64,000 bases of DNA from Stenotrophomonas rhizophila (lineage in GTDB: Bacteria; Pseudomonadota; Gammaproteobacteria; Xanthomonadales; Xanthomonadaceae): NCBI RefSeq assembly GCF_003651185.1, contig NZ_RCDC01000007.1, positions 310,001 to 374,000 on the forward strand. The letters are read 5' to 3'. Numbering within the stretch: the stretch's first letter is position 1; every line of letters starts with the position of its first letter. The notes below the pieces were generated by a model. The model saw only the letters and a list, made by a program, of their open reading frames with translations. It searched no databases and was not told the origin of the DNA. Shown here piece by piece: positions 51,490 through 62,638 of this stretch. A program made the translations under genes and the position numbers.

Positions 51490-52973
51490 TCCGGGTGGGC
51501 AGTGCCGGCCCGGGCCGGTTGCAGCGGGGTGGTCGGGTTCGGGTCCGCCACCGGGGAGGGCGGCGAGGCGGGCACCTCGGCCGGGGCGGCCAGTTCCTCG
51601 CGATGGCTGGGCAACATCCGCGCCTTGCGCCAGCCGCCCCAGCGGTAATACGCCAGCGACATCAGCATCGCGCAGAACGAGCTGACCGGGAAACTCCACC
51701 ACACCGCGTCGGCCCCCCAGCGGTCCTGCAGCAGCTCGGCGAACGGCACGCGGATGCCCCACAGCGAGGCCGCCAGGATCAGCAGCGGGGGAATCACCGC
51801 GCCGGTCGAGCGCACCACGCCGGAGATCACGAAGTTCACGCCGAAGAACAGGAACGACCACACCGCGATGTGGTTGAGGTGGCGCGCTACCTCCAGCGCC
51901 TGGCTGCCCTCGGGCAGGAACAGGGCGAGCGTGTAGCGGTCGAGCAGGATCAGCGGCAGGATCAGCACGCCGGTCAGCAGGAAGTTGTAGAGCACGCCGC
52001 TGCGGGCGGTGCCGCGCACGCGATCCCAGCGCTGCGCGCCGACGTTCTGCGCGGCCATGGTCGAGCACGCCGCACCGATCGCCATCGCCGGCATCTGTAC
52101 GTACGTCCACAGCTGCAGCGAGGCGCCATACGCGGCGGCGGTGTCGGTGCCGTAGCTGTTGACCATGGTCATCATCAGGATCATCGACAGCGAGATCAGC
52201 ACCATCTGCAGACCCATCGGTACGCCCTTGACCACCAAGGCGCGCAGGATCTCGCCATCGATCTTGAACAGCGCCATGTCCTTGCGGCCCAGCCACAGCA
52301 CATGGCGCTTGTTGCGCATGTACCAGAGCAGGCCGAGCAGCGAGAGGGTCTGCGCGATCAACGTGGCCCAGGCCGCGCCGGCGATGCCCAGCTGCGGGAA
52401 CGGGCCGATGCCGAAGATCAGCAGCGGGTTGAAGCCGATATCCAGCACCACCGAGAGCAGCAGGAAGCGGAACGGCGTGCGTGAGTCACCGACGCCGCGC
52501 AGTGCCGAACTGAGGAACGCGAAGGCATACAGCGTGGGCATCGCCAGGAAGATGATGCGCAGGTAGGCCTCGGCCAGCGGCAGCGATTCGGCCGGTGTGC
52601 CCATCGCCGCCAGCAGCGGATGCGACAGCCACCAGCCGGCGATCGCGATCACCACCGACAGGCCGATGAAGAAGGTCGCACTGGTGCCCATCACGCGGCG
52701 GGCCTGGGGCAGGTCGCGCGCGCCCATCGACTGGCCGATCAGGATCGAGGCGGCCATGCCGATCCCGAACACCGAGCCGATCAGGAAGAACATGATGTTG
52801 TTGGCGTTCGCGGTGGCGGTCAGCGCCGCCTCGCCGAGGAAGCGGCCGACCCAGATCGCGTTCACCGAGCCGTTCATCGACTGGGCGATGTTGCCGGCCA
52901 GGATCGGCAGGGCGAACAGGAACAGATTGCGCCCGATCGGGCCCGTGGTCAGGTCAAGCGGCGCTTTGGCCAT
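51486..52973 (-). CDS. MATE-family efflux transporter
   Basis: Protein of 495 residues with twelve transmembrane helices. The N-terminus LFLFALPILAGNIAQSMNGSVNAIWVGRFLGEAALTA is MATE-like, as are GQSMGARD and the second-half GLQMVLISLSMILMMTMVNSYG with AAQNVGAQRWDRV. It should export cationic drugs or metabolites using Na+ or H+. The C-terminal ~35 residues are Pro/Ala-rich and cytosolic. The ATG at 52973 gives the expected N-terminus. Confidence 0.93.
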   Translation of the reverse strand: MAKAPLDLTTGPIGRNLFLFALPILAGNIAQSMNGSVNAIWVGRFLGEAALTATANANNIMFFLIGSVFGIGMAASILIGQSMGARDLPQARRVMGTSATFFIGLSVVIAIAGWWLSHPLLAAMGTPAESLPLAEAYLRIIFLAMPTLYAFAFLSSALRGVGDSRTPFRFLLLSVVLDIGFNPLLIFGIGPFPQLGIAGAAWATLIAQTLSLLGLLWYMRNKRHVLWLGRKDMALFKIDGEILRALVVKGVPMGLQMVLISLSMILMMTMVNSYGTDTAAAYGASLQLWTYVQMPAMAIGAACSTMAAQNVGAQRWDRVRGTARSGVLYNFLLTGVLILPLILLDRYTLALFLPEGSQALEVARHLNHIAVWSFLFFGVNFVISGVVRSTGAVIPPLLILAASLWGIRVPFAELLQDRWGADAVWWSFPVSSFCAMLMSLAYYRWGGWRKARMLPSHREELAAPAEVPASPPSPVADPNPTTPLQPARAGTAHPD

Positions 52974-53037
52974 GTGCGCTGGAGATCAAGCTCAGAGAGC
53001 GGCACACTAGCACCAAGCCCATCAAGGGGATATCGCG

Positions 53038-53379
53038 ATGCGCACTTCATCGTCTCACCGCACGTCAGCCACTCCCCCGGTAGTGCCGGCCGCTGGCCGG
53101 CTGCAGATGCTCCCGGCTGACCGGTTCATCCCCGCCGCGATGGCCCTCTTGATTGGCGCCGCGCTGACCGCATGTTCGAGTACGGACGACCGCCTGCGCG
53201 ATGCGCAGGTGCGGCCGATGGACCGACCGGAATGCCAGGTCGGCAGCCAGCGCCGCGATCTGGATGCCGGGGTACCGGCACTGATCGGTGGCACCGGGTG
53301 CCGCGGTAATCCGGACGCGACGCACCCCCTGAACCGACAACCGGCCAACGCCGTGGAGCTGGGTAGAAAGCATGACTGA
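53038..53379 (+). CDS. Small lipoprotein overlapping hslR
   Basis: Protein of up to 113 residues. A lipobox LTAC (Cys46 from this start) follows AAMALLIGAAL, so it should be an inner- or outer-membrane lipoprotein. The mature part is short, polar and rich in Arg/Asp (RLRDAQVRPMDRPECQVGSQRRD), with three Cys; I do not recognise it. ATG 53038 has a good AAGGGGA site 7 bases ahead, but ATG at 53107 (90 residues) or 53140 (79) would give a more ordinary signal peptide. A REP palindrome lies inside the 5' end of the longest frame. It overlaps hslR by 8 bases. Confidence 0.6.
   Translation: MRTSSSHRTSATPPVVPAAGRLQMLPADRFIPAAMALLIGAALTACSSTDDRLRDAQVRPMDRPECQVGSQRRDLDAGVPALIGGTGCRGNPDATHPLNRQPANAVELGRKHD
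53080..53102 (+). repeat. SMAG/REP-type palindrome at lipoprotein 5' end
   Basis: GTAG head at 53080-53083 and GCCGGCC-GCT-GGCCGGC stem. It lies between the first and second candidate starts of the lipoprotein gene and would encode VVPAAGRL if translated. Confidence 0.8.
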
Positions 53380-53776
53380 TGCAATACCGGTGGCCGCCGT
53401 GCGGCTGGATGTGTGGCTGTGGGCCGCACGGTTCTATCGAACCCGCAGCCTGGCCAAACAGGCGGTGGAAACCGGCAAGGTGGATGTCGCCGGGCAGCGC
53501 CCGAAATCCTCGCGCGCGGTGCGCGTGGGCGAAGCGCTGCAGATCAGCCGTGGCGATGAAGTGTTCGATATCGAGGTGCGTGGCCTGAGCGAGATGCGCG
53601 GCCCGGCGCCGGTGGCGCAGCAGTTGTATGCCGAGAGCGAGGCCTCGCTTGCACGCCGGGCGGAACTGCGCCTGCAGCGAGCGGCAGCGAACAACGGTTA
53701 CCAGCCGCCGGAGCACAAGCCGGACAAGCGTGCGCGTCGGTTGATCCGCGCGCTGGGGGATCTGGACGCGCTGTGA
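53372..53776 (+). CDS. hslR: Heat shock protein 15, S4-domain RNA-binding protein
   Basis: Protein of 134 residues. The S4 RNA-binding domain is VRLDVWLWAARFYRTRSLAKQAVETGKVDVAGQRPKSSRAVRVGEAL (residues 10-55). The C-terminal basic tail (RRAELRLQRAAANNGYQPPEHKPDKRARRLIRAL) is typical of Hsp15. Hsp15 rescues stalled 50S subunits carrying nascent chains, and is heat-induced in E. coli. The ATG lies inside the upstream lipoprotein's last codons. Confidence 0.93.
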   Translation: MTDAIPVAAVRLDVWLWAARFYRTRSLAKQAVETGKVDVAGQRPKSSRAVRVGEALQISRGDEVFDIEVRGLSEMRGPAPVAQQLYAESEASLARRAELRLQRAAANNGYQPPEHKPDKRARRLIRALGDLDAL

Positions 53777-53795
53777 TCTGCGTGCTGCACGCATG

Positions 53796-53823
53796 AAAAA
53801 CCGGGCCATGCGGCCCGGTCTTT
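53796..53823. terminator. Terminator between hslR and katG
   Basis: CCGGGCC-ATGC-GGCCCGG with AAAAA on the left. Read on the minus strand it ends with a T-run, so it is a good terminator for katG; on the plus strand it is weaker for hslR. Confidence 0.8.
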
Positions 53824-53844
53824 GTCTGTGCCTACGGTGTTGAA

Positions 53845-56085
<2,241 letters not shown>

Positions 56086-56213
56086 CTACCTGTGTACTGG
56101 CGAACGTGGCCGCCATCGGCGTGGGGGAGGCGATGGCGACGTCGGGAAGGTTGCCTGCACATCGGGCCGTGAGGCACCGGGATGAAGGCGTGCCCACACG
56201 TTAATCACTGCTG

Positions 56214-56236
56214 TTCATTCGGTACATTCGAATGAA
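56214..56236. promoter_or_regulatory. Perfect 8-7-8 inverted repeat upstream of katG
   Basis: TTCATTCG-GTACATT-CGAATGAA, centred about 146 bases from the katG ATG, between the OxyR-like site and the gene. Binding protein unknown. Confidence 0.55.
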
Positions 56237-56248
56237 TCAACTAATGCG

Positions 56249-56263
56249 ATAGGCGCAGGCTAT
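56249..56263. promoter_or_regulatory. OxyR-type half site upstream of katG
   Basis: ATAG-GCGCAGG-CTAT matches half of the OxyR consensus ATAG-N7-CTAT-N7-ATAG-N7-CTAT exactly. The second half is poor on either side. It lies about 170 bases from the katG ATG. Confidence 0.6.
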
Positions 56264-56278
56264 TTCGAGCGATGGCCT

Positions 56279-56893
56279 TCAGCGCTTGCCGAACAGCCCG
56301 CCACCGAGCTTGAGCAGGTCGCCGACGCCCAGCTGCCCATCCCCGTCCTGGTCCAGCACGGAGGTCAGCAGGCCACCGCTGTTGGCGCTCTGCGCTTCCT
56401 GGCCGAGGGCCTGGCTGAGCTGGTTGGGATTGGCGTTGCCGCCGCTGGCGAAGCGCTGGGCGAGATAGGACATGACAATCGGGGCGAGGATGGCGAGCAG
56501 CTGGCTGGTCTTGCTGCTGTCCAGCCCGGTGGCTTGGCTCAGGCCCTGGGTGGCGCGGTCGGTGTTGCCGCCGAAGACATGGCCGAGGATGCCGGCGCCA
56601 TTGCTCGCATTGCCGCCCCCGCCGCCCAGCACGCTGCCCAGCAGCCCACCCAGATCGAAGCCGCCCCCGGCACTACCCGGTGCATGGTCACGCTGCAAGG
56701 CGCCCAGCAGTGCCTGTGCGCCTTGAGGTTCCTGCGCATTGCGGCCCATCGCGCCGAGCAGCAGCGGCAGGGCAGCGCCCACTGCGCTGCTGGCCTGGTT
56801 GGGGTCGATGCCCAACTGCTGGGACACCTGCTGCAGGCCTTGGCCCTGCTGCAGTTGCTGGAAGAGGGACGCGGCAAGTGATTCGGTATTCAC
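56279..56893 (-). CDS. DUF937 protein with EF-hand-like loop
   Basis: Protein of 204 residues, low complexity and Gln/Gly/Ala/Leu-rich, with the DUF937 layout (LFQQLQQGQGLQQVSQQLGIDPNQASSAVGAALPLLLGAM...). Gly-rich linkers are followed near the end by a DxDxDG loop, DQDGDGQLGVGD (residues 181-192), like a calcium-binding EF-hand with Asp at position 12. No signal peptide is seen. Function unknown; DUF937 proteins are widespread in Proteobacteria. It reads toward katG, with 199 bases between its stop and the katG start. Confidence 0.85.
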   Translation of the reverse strand: MNTESLAASLFQQLQQGQGLQQVSQQLGIDPNQASSAVGAALPLLLGAMGRNAQEPQGAQALLGALQRDHAPGSAGGGFDLGGLLGSVLGGGGGNASNGAGILGHVFGGNTDRATQGLSQATGLDSSKTSQLLAILAPIVMSYLAQRFASGGNANPNQLSQALGQEAQSANSGGLLTSVLDQDGDGQLGVGDLLKLGGGLFGKR

Positions 56894-56982
56894 GGCGGAC
56901 TCCAGGGCAGGGATGGGAACCGCCCGAGCATAGCGCCGTGTTCACTACGGGAATGCGAAGAATTCACGCGGGCCCGCGCGGA

Positions 56983-57043
56983 CACCCGACCAACGGTCGG
57001 GTGCTACCGGCTCCGTGGGGAGCCGGCCAGCGGCCGGCACGAC
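56983..57043. repeat. SMAG/REP-type palindrome pair
   Basis: First copy CACCCGACC-AAC-GGTCGGGTG with CTAC at 57004-57007 (GTAG on minus); second copy AGCCGGCC-AGC-GGCCGGC at 57021-57039 with a degenerate head. The stems differ, so these are two different subtypes side by side. Lies between mutS and the DUF937 gene. Confidence 0.7.
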
Positions 57044-57051
57044 CGGCATGG

Positions 57052-59691
57052 TTAGAGTAGCGTCTTCAACCGGTACAGCGCTTCCAGTGCCTGCTTCGGG
57101 GTGAGCTCGTCCGGATCGATCGCGGCCAGCGCATCCTGCGCGGCGGTATTGGGCGCGTTGAACAGGCCGAACTGCTGCGGTGCATCCAGCGCCTGCGCGG
57201 CCACCACGGCGGATTGTGTCTCGTGGCTGCGCTGCTCCAGCTCGGCCAGGCGACGCCGCGCCTGGGCGACGGTCGACTTCGGCAGGCCGGCCAATGCGGC
57301 CACCTGCAGGCCGAAGCTGCGGTTGGCCGGGCCATCCTTCACGGCGTGCATGAACACCAGCGCGTCGCCGTGTTCCACCGCATCCAGGTGCACGTTGGCG
57401 ATGCCGCTGGCGCCGCCTTCGTGCTGTTCGTCGGCCAGCGCGGTCAGTTCGAAGTAATGCGTGGCGAACAGCGTGTAGCAGCGATTCTGGTAGGCCAGAT
57501 GCCGTGCGACCGCATCGGCAAGTGCCAAGCCGTCATAGGTGGACGTACCGCGGCCGATCTCGTCCATCAGCACCAGCGACTGTGCGCTGGCGTGATGCAG
57601 GATGTAGCTGGTCTCGGCCATTTCAACCATGAAGGTCGACTGCCCACGGGCCAGATCGTCGCCGGCGCCGATGCGGGTCAGGATGCGGTCGATCGGGCCG
57701 ATCACCGCGCGGGTGGCGGGCACGAAGCTGCCGATGTGGGCCAGCAGCACGATCAGTGCGTTCTGGCGCATGTAGGTGGATTTACCGCCCATGTTCGGGC
57801 CGGTGATGACCAGCATGCGGCGGTCCGGATGCAGGTCCAGATCGTTCGGCTCGAACGGCTGCTCGCGTACCGCTTCCACCACCGGATGACGCCCGCGCTC
57901 GATCTTCAGGCACGGCCCGGTTTCCAGTTCCGGGCGCGCCCAGTCCAGCGCCTGCGCGCGTTCGGCGAAACCGGCCAGCACGTCCAGTTCGCTCAGCGCG
58001 GCGGCGCACTGCTTGAGCGGCTCCAGCCCGCTGGCGAGGATGTCCAGCAGTTGTTCGTACAGGAACTTCTCGCGGGTCAGCGAGCGTTCCCGCGCGGACA
58101 GCACCTTGTCTTCGAACGACTTCAGTTCTTCGGTGATGTAGCGCTCGGCATTGGTCAGCGTCTGGCGGCGCGTGTAATGCACCGGCGCCTTCTCGGACTG
58201 GCCCTTGCTGATCTCGATGTAGTAGCCGTGCACACGGTTGTAACCGACCTTCAGCGTGGCGATGCCGCTGCTGATGCGCTCGCGCTGTTCCAGATCGATC
58301 AGGAACTGGTCCGCATGCGTGGAGAGGCGACGCAGCTCGTCGAGCTCGGCGTCGTAGCCTTCGGCGATCACACCGCCATCGCTTAGTTTCAGCGGCGGGG
58401 TCGGGGCGATCGCGCTGGCCAGCAGATGCGCGCATTCGTCATGCGAGCCCAGTGCATCGTGCAGCGCGATCAGCCGTGGCGAATCCAGCGGTGCGAGCAC
58501 CGCGCGCACCTCGGGCAGCAGGCCCAGGCCATCGCGCAGCGTGGAGAAATCGCGCGGGCGCGCCGAACGCAGCGCCACGCGGGTGAGGATGCGTTCCAGA
58601 TCACCCAGTGCACGGAAGGCATCGCGTACGTCGCCCTCGGCGCCGCGATCGATCAGCGTGGCGACCGCATCGTGGCGGTGCACCAGCACCTCGCGCAGGC
58701 GCAGCGGGCGGTGCAGCCAGCGCCGCAACAGGCGACCGCCCATCGGCGTCACCGTGGTATCGAGCACGCCGAGCAGGGTGTTGCGGGTATCGCCATCGAC
58801 GCGCGTATCCAGCTCCAGATGGCGGCGCGTGGCCGCGTTCATGGCGATGGCCTCGCTCGCGGTTTCGGTGGCGATCGCGGTGAGGTGCGGCAGGCGTTGC
58901 TTCTGGGTTTCTTCGACATAGCCGAGCAGGGCGCCGGCCGCCGCGGTGGCGCGCGGCTTGTCGTCGATGCCGAAGCCGGTCAGGTCATGCAGCTTGAAGA
59001 AATTCAGCAGCTGGCGGCGGCCGCTGTCGGCATCGAACAGCCAGGGCGCGCGACGGCGGATGCCATTGCGGTACTGCAGGAAGGCCGGCCAGTTTTCTTC
59101 ATCGGGCACCAGCAATTCGGCCGGCTCCAGGCGGGCCAGCTCGGCTTCCAGCGCATCGTCCGAATCGACCTCGTTGACCAGGAAACGGCCGCCGGCCAGA
59201 TCGGCCCACGCCAGGCCATAGCCGTTCTTCCCCCGCGAGAGGGCCATCAGAAGCGTGTCGCGGCGCTCGTCCAGCAGCGCCTCATCGGTGACGGTGCCGG
59301 GGGTGACGATGCGCACCACCTTGCGTTCCACCAGGCCCTTGGCCAGCGCCGGGTCGCCGATCTGCTCGCAGATCGCCACCGACTCGCCCAGCGCCACCAG
59401 CCGCGCCAGGTAGCCCTCGTAGGCGTGCACCGGCACACCGGCCATCGGAATCGGCGCGCCGCCGGAGCTGCCGCGCTGGGTCAGGGTGATGTCCAGCAGC
59501 CGCGCCGCCTTGCGGGCGTCGTCGTAGAACAGCTCGTAGAAGTCGCCCATCCGGAAGAAGAGCAGCAGGTCCGGGTAGTCGGACTTGGCGGCGAAGAACT
59601 GCTTCATCAGCGGGGTGTGTTCGGGCTGCTTCTCTGTCACGCGGGGTCCATCACAGTCGGGGGCAGCCCGGAAGGCCGCCTGGTCGGCCAT
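57052..59691 (-). CDS. mutS: DNA mismatch repair protein MutS
   Basis: Protein of about 879 residues. The mismatch-binding FxE motif is in [14 protein letters not shown], and the ATPase has Walker [15 protein letters not shown], Walker [21 protein letters not shown] and the His-containing [10 protein letters not shown]. The C-terminal helix-turn-helix region and end [15 protein letters not shown] are present. It binds mismatches and recruits MutL. Start not certain: ATG 59691, GTG 59640 or ATG 59607; the first is used here, though no strong ribosome site precedes any of them. Confidence 0.96.
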   Translation of the reverse strand: MADQAAFRAAPDCDGPRVTEKQPEHTPLMKQFFAAKSDYPDLLLFFRMGDFYELFYDDARKAARLLDITLTQRGSSGGAPIPMAGVPVHAYEGYLARLVALGESVAICEQIGDPALAKGLVERKVVRIVTPGTVTDEALLDERRDTLLMALSRGKNGYGLAWADLAGGRFLVNEVDSDDALEAELARLEPAELLVPDEENWPAFLQYRNGIRRRAPWLFDADSGRRQLLNFFKLHDLTGFGIDDKPRATAAAGALLGYVEETQKQRLPHLTAIATETASEAIAMNAATRRHLELDTRVDGDTRNTLLGVLDTTVTPMGGRLLRRWLHRPLRLREVLVHRHDAVATLIDRGAEGDVRDAFRALGDLERILTRVALRSARPRDFSTLRDGLGLLPEVRAVLAPLDSPRLIALHDALGSHDECAHLLASAIAPTPPLKLSDGGVIAEGYDAELDELRRLSTHADQFLIDLEQRERISSGIATLKVGYNRVHGYYIEISKGQSEKAPVHYTRRQTLTNAERYITEELKSFEDKVLSARERSLTREKFLYEQLLDILASGLEPLKQCAAALSELDVLAGFAERAQALDWARPELETGPCLKIERGRHPVVEAVREQPFEPNDLDLHPDRRMLVITGPNMGGKSTYMRQNALIVLLAHIGSFVPATRAVIGPIDRILTRIGAGDDLARGQSTFMVEMAETSYILHHASAQSLVLMDEIGRGTSTYDGLALADAVARHLAYQNRCYTLFATHYFELTALADEQHEGGASGIANVHLDAVEHGDALVFMHAVKDGPANRSFGLQVAALAGLPKSTVAQARRRLAELEQRSHETQSAVVAAQALDAPQQFGLFNAPNTAAQDALAAIDPDELTPKQALEALYRLKTLL

Positions 59692-59769
59692 TGTAGGGGA
59701 GGGGGCGGGCAGGGCGAAGGGCGCGCCGCGCAGCCGTGCCTGGTGCCTGAGGCGTGCACAGGCCTCCCG

Positions 59770-61248
59770 TCATTCAATCGCGAACCCGGCAACATGGCCT
59801 GTCTCGTCAAGCCGGACCGTGTAGCCGACGAACGCACCCGGACCAAACTCGGCCACATAGCTGTAAAGCGTGCCCTTTTCGCCTTGGCTCGTGCCCTTGA
59901 ACACCATGTCGGTCGGTTCGCCGTAAGGCCCCACGGAACTCATCAGGCCGGCACCGATGCCAGCGGCCAGCTTGCCACGCAGGTCGTCGCTGAAGGCGCT
60001 GTAGTCGGTGCCGTTCTGCAACTGGCGGAACGATGCCTTTGCGCTGTCGCGGACGGCGGCAACCTCGCCGGCAACCGGACGTTCCCACGCCGCGACGATG
60101 TCCGGGTGCAGGGCGGCGAACACCAGATTGGTCATGGTGACGCCGGCCTCGGGCTTCTTGTCGCCCAGGTTGGTAAAGGCCAGGATGCGCAGGCCATGAT
60201 CAGGGTAGTACTCATCGGCGGTGGTGAAGCCCTGCGCGCCGCCGGTGTGACCGACGCGCGCCTGCCCGTACACGGCATCCACGAACAGGCCGAGGCCGTA
60301 GCCCACGGGCTTGCCATCGGCCGTAGCGAAGGAGGTCTTCATCTGCGCATAGCCGGCTGCGGATACCACCTTGCCACCGCTCAGAGCGGCGTCCCACCGA
60401 GCCAGATCATCTAGTGTGCTGACCAGGAAACCGGCCGCACCGCTCCAGTCGGGGTGGAAGTACGGCGAGCGCTGCAACGCGCCCTGCTCATGCCGGTAAC
60501 CAACGGCCATGCCGGCCAAGCGGTCGCTATCAGCCAGGGTAAAGGTGTGGGTCATGCCCAGCGGCGCCAGCATGTGCTGCTGCAGGTAGTCGCGGTAGTG
60601 CTCGCCGGAGACGGTTTCGATCACCTTGCCGAGCAGCGCGTAGCCGGTGTTGGAATACGACCAGCGCGTGCCTGGCGGGAAATCCAGCGGCTGGCCGGCA
60701 ATGCGCGCGATCAGGTCATCGAAATCGATGGGGCGTGTCACCAGGTCATCGACCTCCGCTTCGGGCCCATCGAAGTACTCGTGCAGGCCGCTGGTATGGG
60801 TCAGCAGGTGGCGCAGGGTCACCTCGCTGGCGTGAGGCGCGTGCGGCAGGTAGCGCGCCAATGGGTCGTCCAGTTGCACCTTGCCCGCTTCCTGCAGCTG
60901 CACGATGGCGGCGGCGGTGAATTGCTTGGTGATCGAACCGATCTCGAACGGCGTATCGGTGCGCACCGGCAGCGCGCGCTCACGGTCTCGCAGGCCGTAA
61001 GCACGGGAATAGAGAGGCTTGCCATCAACGATCACCGCGATGGCTGCGCCGGGCACCTGGAAGCGTTGCATGACCTGCTGCACATCGGCATCGATGCGCC
61101 GCGTCACAGCGGGGTCGAGGTCGGCGGCATTGCCGCCACCGCCGCCGCTCTGCAGGGCCGGCAGCGTGGATGAGGCCGACGCGCCGCCGCAGATGGCAAT
61201 GGCAGCGACCAGGCCGCCGGCAACGATCCGCAGGTATCGAGTACGCAT
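59770..61248 (-). CDS. Serine beta-lactamase-fold hydrolase, secreted
   Basis: Protein of 492 residues with a signal peptide (YLRIVAGGLVAAIAICGGASAS). The serine beta-lactamase/class C-like triad motifs are SxxK at 105-108 (IGSITKQF), YxN in RWSYSNTGYALLG, and HTGG in VGHTGGAQGF. The C-terminal ~110 residues form a further domain with no recognised match. It could be an esterase, D-aminopeptidase or carboxypeptidase; true beta-lactamase activity is not implied. It is divergent from a winged-helix regulator 43 bases away. Confidence 0.9.
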   Translation of the reverse strand: MRTRYLRIVAGGLVAAIAICGGASASSTLPALQSGGGGGNAADLDPAVTRRIDADVQQVMQRFQVPGAAIAVIVDGKPLYSRAYGLRDRERALPVRTDTPFEIGSITKQFTAAAIVQLQEAGKVQLDDPLARYLPHAPHASEVTLRHLLTHTSGLHEYFDGPEAEVDDLVTRPIDFDDLIARIAGQPLDFPPGTRWSYSNTGYALLGKVIETVSGEHYRDYLQQHMLAPLGMTHTFTLADSDRLAGMAVGYRHEQGALQRSPYFHPDWSGAAGFLVSTLDDLARWDAALSGGKVVSAAGYAQMKTSFATADGKPVGYGLGLFVDAVYGQARVGHTGGAQGFTTADEYYPDHGLRILAFTNLGDKKPEAGVTMTNLVFAALHPDIVAAWERPVAGEVAAVRDSAKASFRQLQNGTDYSAFSDDLRGKLAAGIGAGLMSSVGPYGEPTDMVFKGTSQGEKGTLYSYVAEFGPGAFVGYTVRLDETGHVAGFAIE

Positions 61249-61264
61249 GTACGAATCACCAATT

Positions 61265-61290
61265 ATTCAATTTTGATCTATAGTTTGAAT
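61265..61290. promoter_or_regulatory. Operator-like inverted repeat between divergent genes
   Basis: ATTCAA-N14-TTGAAT in a short A/T-rich gap (43 bases) between the serine hydrolase and the winged-helix regulator. The longer arms are nearly symmetric, with AATTATTCAA facing TTTGAATTAT. It overlaps where both promoters must be. Confidence 0.6.
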
Positions 61291-61291
61291 T

Positions 61292-61888
61292 ATGAGCCAA
61301 CCCCTAGCAAGCCCTCATGCACCGCGAGCCCTGGAACTGACCCCCGACCAGCTGGGCGCCATGGCGTCCTCACCGCGGCTGGCGATCCTGCAGCGGCTGG
61401 ATATCGACGGCCACGCCACCGTGCGCGAGCTGGGCGAGCGTCTGGGGCGCCCGGTTACCGCGCTCTACCACCACCTCGAGCGGCTGGAAGAGGCGGGCCT
61501 GGTGCAGGTGGTGGAACGGCGCAGCACCGGTCGCCGGCCCGAAGCGGTCTATGCCGTGGTATCGCGGCAGCTGTCCTCGGCCGCCGCACTGCGCACGCCG
61601 GGCGGGCGCAGGAACCTGATCAAAGTGGCCAGCAGTGCGGTGGGTGCCAGTTTGCGCGCGTTCTCGGCCGCCGCCACGCAGGCGGCGGCGCGCTTCGACG
61701 GCAGCCAGCGCAACTGTGCCGTGCGCCATCTGTCGTTCCGTGCCGACGCTGCCCAGTTGGCGCGCATCAACGCGCTGATAGGCGAGCTCGAACAGGCCAG
61801 CCTGCAAGCCGGTGACGAGGCCGAGGATGGCCAGCCCCTGCTGCTGACAGTGGTGCTGGCCAGCGTGACGGACAAACGCAAGGACTGA
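61292..61888 (+). CDS. Winged-helix (ArsR-type) regulator
   Basis: Protein of 198 residues. The N-terminal winged helix is SSPRLAILQRLDIDGHATVRELGERLGRPVTALYHHLERLEEAGLVQVVERRSTGRRPEAVYAVV (residues 26-90), of ArsR/PadR-like type with no metal-binding Cys pair. The C-terminal part (about 95-198) is helical and unrecognised. It is divergent from the serine hydrolase, and the A/T-rich inverted repeat between them is the likely operator. Confidence 0.87.
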   Translation: MSQPLASPHAPRALELTPDQLGAMASSPRLAILQRLDIDGHATVRELGERLGRPVTALYHHLERLEEAGLVQVVERRSTGRRPEAVYAVVSRQLSSAAALRTPGGRRNLIKVASSAVGASLRAFSAAATQAAARFDGSQRNCAVRHLSFRADAAQLARINALIGELEQASLQAGDEAEDGQPLLLTVVLASVTDKRKD

Positions 61889-61952
61889 CGGCGGCTCGGC
61901 ACGATCGTCGGGCGTGCCGCGGCGAGAGCGCGCGTGCGCGATGCACAGCCGG

Positions 61953-62327
61953 TCAGTCCGTGCGCAGGTGCAGGGTAGGGTGGGCCGCGAACACGTCCAT
62001 GATGAGGTCGAAATAGGTCTGGCCGGCGCCGCGTTCCAGCGCATCCAGCTGGGTGGCGATTCTCGCGGCATTGAACACGCCGGGTCGCGCCTGTTTTTCC
62101 TGCAGCCAGGCGCGGGTGGCCGCCACCCCGAGCGCGGCGCGGCTGTGTGCGATGTGCGTCCAGTGCACCGGTGCGCCGTAGCCGCCATAGAGCAGGTCAT
62201 CCAGTGCATCCAGGCTTGGGGCCAGCTGCCAGTCCTCGCTGGTCATGAACACGCGGTTGATTTCAGCGTAGAAGCCGGCGATGTCGTGGATGGCGCTTCC
62301 GTCCAGCACCAGGGTGGGACCGGTCAT
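61953..62327 (-). CDS. Orphan barstar-family protein
   Basis: Protein of 124 residues. The barstar pattern is seen at the N-terminus: VLDGSAIHDIAGFYAEINRVFMTSEDWQLAPSLDALDDLLYGGYG, with LDAL-D like the barnase-contacting loop of barstar. The rest (VHWTHIAHSRAALG...) extends past the usual ~90 residues. Barstar inhibits the RNase barnase, but no barnase-like gene is seen in the flanking DNA. It may be an immunity protein for an absent toxin or have another role. ATG 62327 gives the natural start. Confidence 0.82.
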   Translation of the reverse strand: MTGPTLVLDGSAIHDIAGFYAEINRVFMTSEDWQLAPSLDALDDLLYGGYGAPVHWTHIAHSRAALGVAATRAWLQEKQARPGVFNAARIATQLDALERGAGQTYFDLIMDVFAAHPTLHLRTD

Positions 62328-62638
62328 CCCCGGGTCCGCGCGTCCAGGTGCGGTGCGCACCGGGCGGTGGTTGTCGGCGGCAGAGTGGGTTCATGCATCG
62401 GCAACAGTCCTCGTGACGCGTTGGTTGGGTGGCTGCCCGAGGCGCGACGTGGGTGGTCACCCCGGCAGGTTGCAGCAATCGATTGTGCGTGCAACACGGT
62501 GATGTCCGACGCTTTTCTTCTCGTGGTGCACTGCAGCGCATTCGGCGGTCGAAACAAATGCTATCCAATGAATGTCCGGGACCGCACTTTTAAAGGGCTT
62601 CCAATTCTGCAGACTGCGCGGGTTGATGAGGGAAAACC
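62328..62638. other. 311-base divergent gap without a gene
   Basis: Lies between the barstar-like gene and the CoA-ester lyase. Open frames here lack ribosome sites and homology-like motifs. GAGGG at 62629-62633 is the lyase ribosome site. No clear promoter pair or palindrome is seen. Confidence 0.5.

Noticed and set aside
62328..62638. A barnase-type toxin gene next to the barstar-like gene
   Set aside because: No open frame with RNase motifs, signal peptide or ribosome site was found in the gap or flanks.
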